NCBI GenBank assembly: GCA_003260025.2
Contig: QFZU02000031.1
Location: 62,001 to 126,000, forward strand
From: Microbispora triticiradicis
GTDB lineage: Bacteria; Actinomycetota; Actinomycetes; Streptosporangiales; Streptosporangiaceae
Direction of reading: 5' to 3'
Length of the DNA: 64,000 nucleotides
Under the pieces are notes generated by a model. It did not search any database. It was given only the letters and a program-made list of their open reading frames with translations, and was not told the DNA's origin. The position numbers and the translations under genes were made by a program. Of the stretch, positions 56,130-64,000 are shown in pieces (the first letter of the stretch is position 1; every line of letters begins with the position of its first letter).

Positions 56130-56504
56130 GTGTTTGCTTGCCACGAGTGTTGGGCTCGCGCAGAGGGCACAGCCTCCGGGCAGTTCGGGGAGCGAGAAGG
56201 AGTAGCGACCCAGCAGGTTCTTATCTGGCGGACGAACGGCGACAGCCGGGCCGCGTTGTCCTCCCGGACGTCGAAACTGTCCAGGCGCAGCTGGGCCAGG
56301 GCGGCGTCCGAGCATTGGCTCTGTGAAAGATGCGGTTACTCCTTCACGCCGCACCCATGCCCCACGTGCGGGTACTACAGGATCGACGGGGCCAACGGGG
56401 TCTCCGGCCAGCCGTTCGCGCGGTCCGAGCTAACAGTGACGTGCTGGGACTGCCACATGGAGTTGCCTCCGCACAGCTCCATCGTGGCTCACGGCCCTCA
56501 GTAA
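56130..56504 (+). CDS. Small zinc-ribbon-like protein with four CxxC motifs
   Basis: The frame from GTG 56130 encodes 124 residues with CHEC near the start, then CERC, CPTC and CWDC in the C-terminal half (CERCGYSFTPHPCPTCGYYR, then CWDCHMELPPHS). Four evenly placed CxxC pairs are unlikely by chance and suggest zinc binding. The ribosome site is weak, and the middle (about 20-70) is low complexity, so the true start may be further in. Family not recognised. Confidence 0.4.
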   Translation: MFACHECWARAEGTASGQFGEREGVATQQVLIWRTNGDSRAALSSRTSKLSRRSWARAASEHWLCERCGYSFTPHPCPTCGYYRIDGANGVSGQPFARSELTVTCWDCHMELPPHSSIVAHGPQ

Positions 56505-56569
56505 CTGACCCTAGCCATCGGGCCCCCAGATACCTGACACGAAGGTCGTACGAGTAAACGAAACCGGTC

Positions 56570-56740
56570 GCGAGCATGCGGGGGGACATCGAGCTGGGCC
56601 CGGGCCGTGGATGCGAGCCAAGAACAGCCAGGTCGCGACGCTGGTCGACCGCAAGTCCCGCTACCTGACCATGGTCGCGCTACCCAGCCGTCACACCACG
56701 ACGGTCATCCCCGCCCTGCAGCAGGCGCCGTTCCGGTGGC
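56570..56740 (+). pseudogene. IS30-family transposase fragment
   Basis: The plus strand reads RAKNSQVATLVDRKSRYLTM, then VALPSRHTTTVIPALQQA, the start of the DDE domain of IS30 transposases (typical ATLVDRxSRYxxLVxLP). The sequence before and after is out of frame, so only about 55 residues remain. It lies in the 56505-56811 gap. No terminal repeats found. Confidence 0.55.
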
Positions 56741-56775
56741 CGGCGGGCCGTCGGAGCGGAGACGGCCGTGAGACG

Positions 56776-56806
56776 GCCCGGCGGCGAGGACGTCTCGCCG
56801 CCGGGC
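56776..56806 (-). terminator. Terminator hairpin of the ThuA gene
   Basis: GCCCGGCGGCGAG (56776-56788) pairs perfectly with CTCGCCGCCGGGC (56794-56806) across a 5-base loop, 5 bases beyond the ThuA gene stop on the minus strand. GC-rich without a long T-run, as is common in actinomycetes. Confidence 0.7.
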
Positions 56807-56811
56807 TGCCG

Positions 56812-58257
56812 TCATCGGGTGACGGTGATGGTGTCGAGGTCGTACAGGTAGCCGGTGCCGTTACCGGTGAGGACGAGGTACAGCGGACCGGACGCCGAGC
56901 CGGTCAGGGCGGTCGAGACGGTCGTGAAGGTGTCCCAGCTTCCGGTGGACGAGACCGCGACCTGGCCGAGCACCGTCCCGTTCTGCGACCCGGACCGGAT
57001 CTGGATCGTCCCGCCCGAGCCGCCGGAGGACACCCGCGCCGAGAACGTCTTCGCGCCCTGCGTGTTCACCTGCGAGTACGCCGCCCAGTCGCCGTTGTTG
57101 ATGTATCCGGCGGTCCTGCCGCCGCTGGCGGTGGAGTGGTTCGCCTGCTGCAGGCCCGACTGCGCGGTGTACGCCTCACCCTCGACCGTTTGGCTGCTGG
57201 GCGTGGGGCTGGCGCTCGGACTGGGACTCGGACTCGGGCTGGAGCCGGACTTAGTGAGGGAGAACGAGTCCACGTTAAACAGGTAGCCGGATCCTCCGGT
57301 GAAGGCCAGGAAGAGCGGCCCCGACCCCGAGCCGTTCAGGGTCGCGGACACGGTCCTGAAGGTGTCCCAGCTTCCGGTGGACGAGACCGCGACCTGGCCG
57401 AGCAGGGTGCCCGTCTGCGAGCCGGAGCGGATCTGAATGGTGCCGCCCGAGCCGGCCGAGGAGACGCGCGCGGTGAACCGGGTCGCGCCCGCCGTGCTCA
57501 CCGAGGAGTAACCCGTCCAGTCGCCCTTCTCGATGAAGCCGACCGCTTTGCCGCCGCCGGCCGTGCTCTGGGTGGTCTGCTGGACTCCCGACTGCGAGGT
57601 GTAGGACTCGGCCTCGATCGTCGTGCCGTTGCTGTTGCCGGGCGGGGCGCAGTCGGCCTGCACCATGCCGGCGGCGTACCTGATGCCGCCGAGCAGCAGA
57701 TTGCGGAGGCCCTGCTCGGAGTAAGACTGGATCGAGTGACCCATGCCCGTGTAGAACGACCGCCCGGACGCCTGTGGGTGGCACCAGGTGATCGGGTGGT
57801 CGCCCATGTTCCCGCCGCTGTAGCTGGTCTCGTCAAGGGTCTGCAGCACGTGGGTCGTGGACCGCGGGTTGGTGCGGTAGTTGTACCACTCGTCGGTCCG
57901 CGACCACGCCGCCGCGAGCCCGTCGACGTACGACTGGAAAGCGGTCTGCTGGGTGGCGTTGAGGACGTCCCCGGTGGTGCTGAGGAAGACCACGGCCTTG
58001 TACTGCGCGAGGTTGCCCGACGTGAACGCGTTCGCGTCCTCCGTGGCGTCCACGGTGAAGTTGTTCGCGGCGCCCAGGTCACGGATAGCCTGGACGCCGG
58101 CGGGGATGGAGTCGTGCCGGAACGCGGCCGTCTTGGAGAACACGAGCACCTTGTAAGCCGGGTCGGCGGCGTAGACGGCGGTCGGGAGCGACACGCTCGC
58201 GACCAGCGCGGCGGCGGCCGCCGACGCGCTCAGTAAGACCTTCGCGGCTTTCCGCAT
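56812..58257 (-). CDS. Secreted ThuA-domain protein with two CBM6 carbohydrate-binding modules
   Basis: The protein is 481 residues from ATG 58257 (GAAAGGAC upstream); the longer frame upstream is not coding. A Sec signal peptide (MRKAAKVLLSASAAAAALVA, ending VYAADP) exports it. Residues about 35-215 form a ThuA-like domain (YKVLVFSKTAAFRHDSIPAG, then ITWCHPQASGRSFYTGMGHS). Two CBM6 modules follow, joined by a Ser/Pro linker, both with IEAESYT/VEGEAYT starts and GGTIQIRSGS. ThuA proteins are linked to sugar metabolism; CBM6 binds polysaccharide. The two modules are nearly identical over a 48-base stretch. Confidence 0.85.
   Translation of the reverse strand: MRKAAKVLLSASAAAAALVASVSLPTAVYAADPAYKVLVFSKTAAFRHDSIPAGVQAIRDLGAANNFTVDATEDANAFTSGNLAQYKAVVFLSTTGDVLNATQQTAFQSYVDGLAAAWSRTDEWYNYRTNPRSTTHVLQTLDETSYSGGNMGDHPITWCHPQASGRSFYTGMGHSIQSYSEQGLRNLLLGGIRYAAGMVQADCAPPGNSNGTTIEAESYTSQSGVQQTTQSTAGGGKAVGFIEKGDWTGYSSVSTAGATRFTARVSSAGSGGTIQIRSGSQTGTLLGQVAVSSTGSWDTFRTVSATLNGSGSGPLFLAFTGGSGYLFNVDSFSLTKSGSSPSPSPSPSASPTPSSQTVEGEAYTAQSGLQQANHSTASGGRTAGYINNGDWAAYSQVNTQGAKTFSARVSSGGSGGTIQIRSGSQNGTVLGQVAVSSTGSWDTFTTVSTALTGSASGPLYLVLTGNGTGYLYDLDTITVTR
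56925..56972. repeat. 48-bp direct repeat, copy 1, inside CBM6 module 2 of the ThuA gene
   Basis: Bases 56925-56972 are identical to 57357-57404, encoding the same part of the two CBM6 modules. Surrounding sequence differs, so recent duplication or gene conversion between modules is likely. Confidence 0.85.
57357..57404. repeat. 48-bp direct repeat, copy 2, inside CBM6 module 1 of the ThuA gene
   Basis: Identical to 56925-56972. The two copies lie 432 bases apart in the same reading frame. Confidence 0.85.
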
Positions 58258-58378
58258 GGGTGTCCTTTCGTCGCGGCGCCCGGCGCGGTTCCCGTTGTCT
58301 CGTGGTCGAGGGCGGGGCCGTGCCGGGCGTCGCATCAGGTGGTCGGTCGGATGGTGGGGAGTGGTCTGCGGGACAGCT

Positions 58379-61081
<2,703 letters not shown>

Positions 61082-61230
61082 CTAACACGCGTGCCATCCG
61101 CTGTCACTCTGGCGGTTTCCTCCCGGTCAGCGAGTCGATTCGTTAGTGGTTCGCCATCCGCTGGCACCTTCCCAGCGACGTGGTCCAGGCCGAGGTTCAG
61201 GTGGCGAACTGAACGGCCCACGGCACCGCC

Positions 61231-61365
61231 GTGGTCTTGGATGCCGAGGACACCCCGCGCCGCCTGCGCAGCATGCTCGCCGGCGGCTTGTCGGCCGAGA
61301 TCATCACCGAGTGCCTGGGCCTGCATCGCTCGCGCGTCTACCAAATCCGCGACAACAACCGGTGA
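61231..61365 (+). pseudogene. Helix-turn-helix fragment
   Basis: The short frame from GTG 61231 encodes 44 residues: LDAEDTPRRLRSMLAGGLSA, then EIITECLGLHRSRVYQIRDN, a helix-turn-helix. A stop precedes it in the same frame (61211), with coding-like sequence upstream, so this looks like the tail of a decayed gene. The remaining parts of the 60935-61574 gap hold only the promoter region of the dehydrogenase gene. Confidence 0.4.
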
Positions 61366-61574
61366 TCACTGCTCCGCCCTCCGCCTGGCCGAGGAAGGGG
61401 AAACTGTCGGTCGGGCGGCGTACTGTAGGGCCTCAGTGGCAGCGCTACGACCGTTTCGCGCCTTGTGGGCAGAAGCACGGTCAGGGGGAGCCGTAGCCCC
61501 ACCCGGGTGTCTAAACCTCCACCCACCGGTGTTTCATCCGATCGCCCTCATGCGCCGAACCAGAAGGCCAGACA

Positions 61575-63044
<1,470 letters not shown>

Positions 63045-63091
63045 TCAGGAATCACGACCGGACGGCACCGATGCGGCAGGCCTTGCGAGCG

Positions 63092-63105
63092 TGTTAGCGC
63101 TAACA
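63092..63105. promoter_or_regulatory. LacI-family operator
   Basis: The perfect palindrome TGTTAGCGCTAACA lies 63 bases upstream of the arabinofuranosidase start. It has the central CG and the TTAGCG/CGCTAA half-sites of LacI/GalR-family operators. The LacI-family gene at the right edge is a natural candidate to bind it. Confidence 0.75.
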
Positions 63106-63275
63106 TCAGTGAGCGTCGGGATATCGATTCGACGGGGAACGGGATAGTGCGGAGTCAAATTAATGAAGGTCTCGCCGTCAAGTACGTGGATCACATCTCT
63201 CAGGAAGCCCGGTCGCCATCGGCCCGCCACCTGGGCTTTACCTTGACGAGTCGAGCCGTTCCGATGAGATTTAGT

Positions 63276-63284
63276 GAAACTTTC
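63276..63284. promoter_or_regulatory. GAAACTTTC motif
   Basis: A 9-base palindrome around one C, of the GAAASTTTC type described upstream of Streptomyces xylan-utilisation genes. It lies about 250 bases upstream of the arabinofuranosidase, in a gene-free region, so a role in regulation is possible. Short enough to occur by chance. Confidence 0.3.
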
Positions 63285-63412
63285 ATCCCGAGTCCGCCGG
63301 GTGGTGGCGCGTCGCCCGCCACACCAGACTGCCGCCGGCATCGATGATCAATTAGTGGAGTCCACCCAGTCCCGCACATTCGAGCGTCAGATGATCGAGA
63401 AGAGGCAAGCAT

Positions 63413-63436
63413 CAACGGCCCTGCTGAGGGCCGTTG
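63413..63436. terminator. Hairpin with 10-bp stem
   Basis: CAACGGCCCT (63413-63422) pairs exactly with AGGGCCGTTG (63427-63436) around GCTG. It lies in the 63106-63556 gap between the LacI gene stop and the operator. Could terminate transcription from either side. Confidence 0.5.
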
Positions 63437-63459
63437 TGGCATAGGACCGTCTCCACGCT

Positions 63460-63590
63460 TTCAGGGGATTGACACCTACGACGGGCTCGGCCGCACCACA
63501 GGCGTCTAGCTGCCCGGCCGGACCAACGGCGTGCAGACGGCCAACACGACCTACTCCTACCTGGTCAGGACCGATGGGCCGGTCGAGCCG
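63460..63590 (+). pseudogene. RHS-repeat gene fragment
   Basis: The plus strand reads GIDTYDGLGRTTGV, an in-frame TAG, then LPGRTNGVQTANTTYSYLVR and TDGPVEPRT, like repeats of RHS/YD-repeat proteins (usual YDGLGRTxxVWLPGR). Only ~40 residues remain, with a stop in place of the Trp, and its end overlaps the LacI gene's 3' end. Confidence 0.55.
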
Positions 63591-64000
63591 CGCACGATGA
63601 GGTGGGTGGGCAGCATCAGCCGGGACCCGCCAGGGCGCTGACGTCCGTCGAGTAGATCCAGCAAGAAGTCGACCGCGGTCCGCCCGATCTGCTGCTTGGC
63701 GATGGCGACGCTGGTCAGCGGCGGGTTGGTCATGGCGGCGAAGGGGATGTCGTCGAAACCGACGAGGCTGATCTGCTGGGGAACGCCTATGCCGCGGGCG
63801 GTGAAACGGTTGAGCAGTCCAAGTGCGATGACGTCGTTGAAGGCGATCACAGCGGTCGCCGAGGTGGCGAGCACCAGATCGGCCGCGGCGGTGCCGCCGT
63901 CGTAGGTGGGGGACACGGCGGTGAAGTCGGTCAGCTCGGCGCCCGCGGCGGCGACGGCGGCGCGCAGGCCGCGGAGCCGTTCGCGGTTGTCGGAGGAGGC
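63557..64000 (-). CDS. LacI-family transcriptional regulator, 5' end outside the window
   Basis: The frame is open to the right edge, so this is the C-terminal ~147 residues. The ligand-binding core is clear: ATAVIAFNDVIALGLLNRFT, ARGIGVPQQISLVGFDDIPF, MTNPPLTSVAIAKQQIGRTA and LPTHLIVRGSTG, ending at TAG 63557-63559. The DNA-binding domain lies outside the window. It is oriented toward the arabinofuranosidase gene and probably controls it through the operator at 63092. Sugar ligand unknown. Confidence 0.9.
   Translation of the reverse strand, partial: ASSDNRERLRGLRAAVAAAGAELTDFTAVSPTYDGGTAAADLVLATSATAVIAFNDVIALGLLNRFTARGIGVPQQISLVGFDDIPFAAMTNPPLTSVAIAKQQIGRTAVDFLLDLLDGRQRPGGSRLMLPTHLIVRGSTGPSVLTR

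Overview
The window is high-GC actinomycete DNA. GTG starts, ATGA/GTGA gene overlaps, XRE-DUF397 pairs, an FxLD lanthipeptide cluster and Ricin/CBM6-tailed secreted enzymes point to a filamentous actinobacterium, probably Streptosporangiales. That placement is inference, since no rRNA or tRNA gene was seen.

1-14.2 kb is a defence island. Two plus-strand overlapping genes encode a (kinase-)superfamily 1 helicase, cut by the window edge, and a 1617-residue protein with two phospholipase D nuclease motifs. This resembles type I Mokosh. About 0.8 kb with decayed IS3 and IS630 transposase scars follows, then a complete type I restriction-modification operon (hsdM-hsdS-hsdR) on the minus strand.

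14.4-24.9 kb holds a TPR-type XRE regulator overlapping an NAD-binding dehydrogenase, a decayed DUF397 gene, and a compact class I lanthipeptide cluster: FxLD precursor, full-length LanB, LanC, an SpaB_C-PIMT (FxLD-system) methyltransferase and a helical-repeat protein. No exporter or leader protease gene is visible in the window.

25-54.6 kb reads as an integrative and conjugative element. It has a membrane-anchored SARP/BTAD regulator, small regulatory and anti-sigma-type ATPase genes, accessory genes (DUF932, a tandem family of small helical proteins interleaved with ParB-like small proteins, a GIY-YIG-RAMA nuclease), a minus-strand type IV secretion/conjugation operon (pilin-like, VirB6-like, PrgI, VirB4, VirD4/TraG, replication-relaxation protein, NlpC/P60 hydrolase), an XRE-DUF397/ATPase regulatory module, a coupled pseudo-methyltransferase/DNA methyltransferase pair, and excisionase plus tyrosine integrase at the right end. 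A long inverted repeat follows the integrase. I could not find the left attachment site.

54.7-64 kb is host-like. It contains a methyltransferase with a frameshifted C-terminus, a membrane protein, a four-CxxC small protein, IS30 and RHS scars, and three secreted enzymes on the minus strand: a ThuA-CBM6 protein, a glucose/sorbosone dehydrogenase-PKD-Ricin protein, and a GH54 alpha-L-arabinofuranosidase-Ricin protein. A perfect LacI-type operator lies upstream of the arabinofuranosidase, and a LacI-family regulator is cut by the right window edge.
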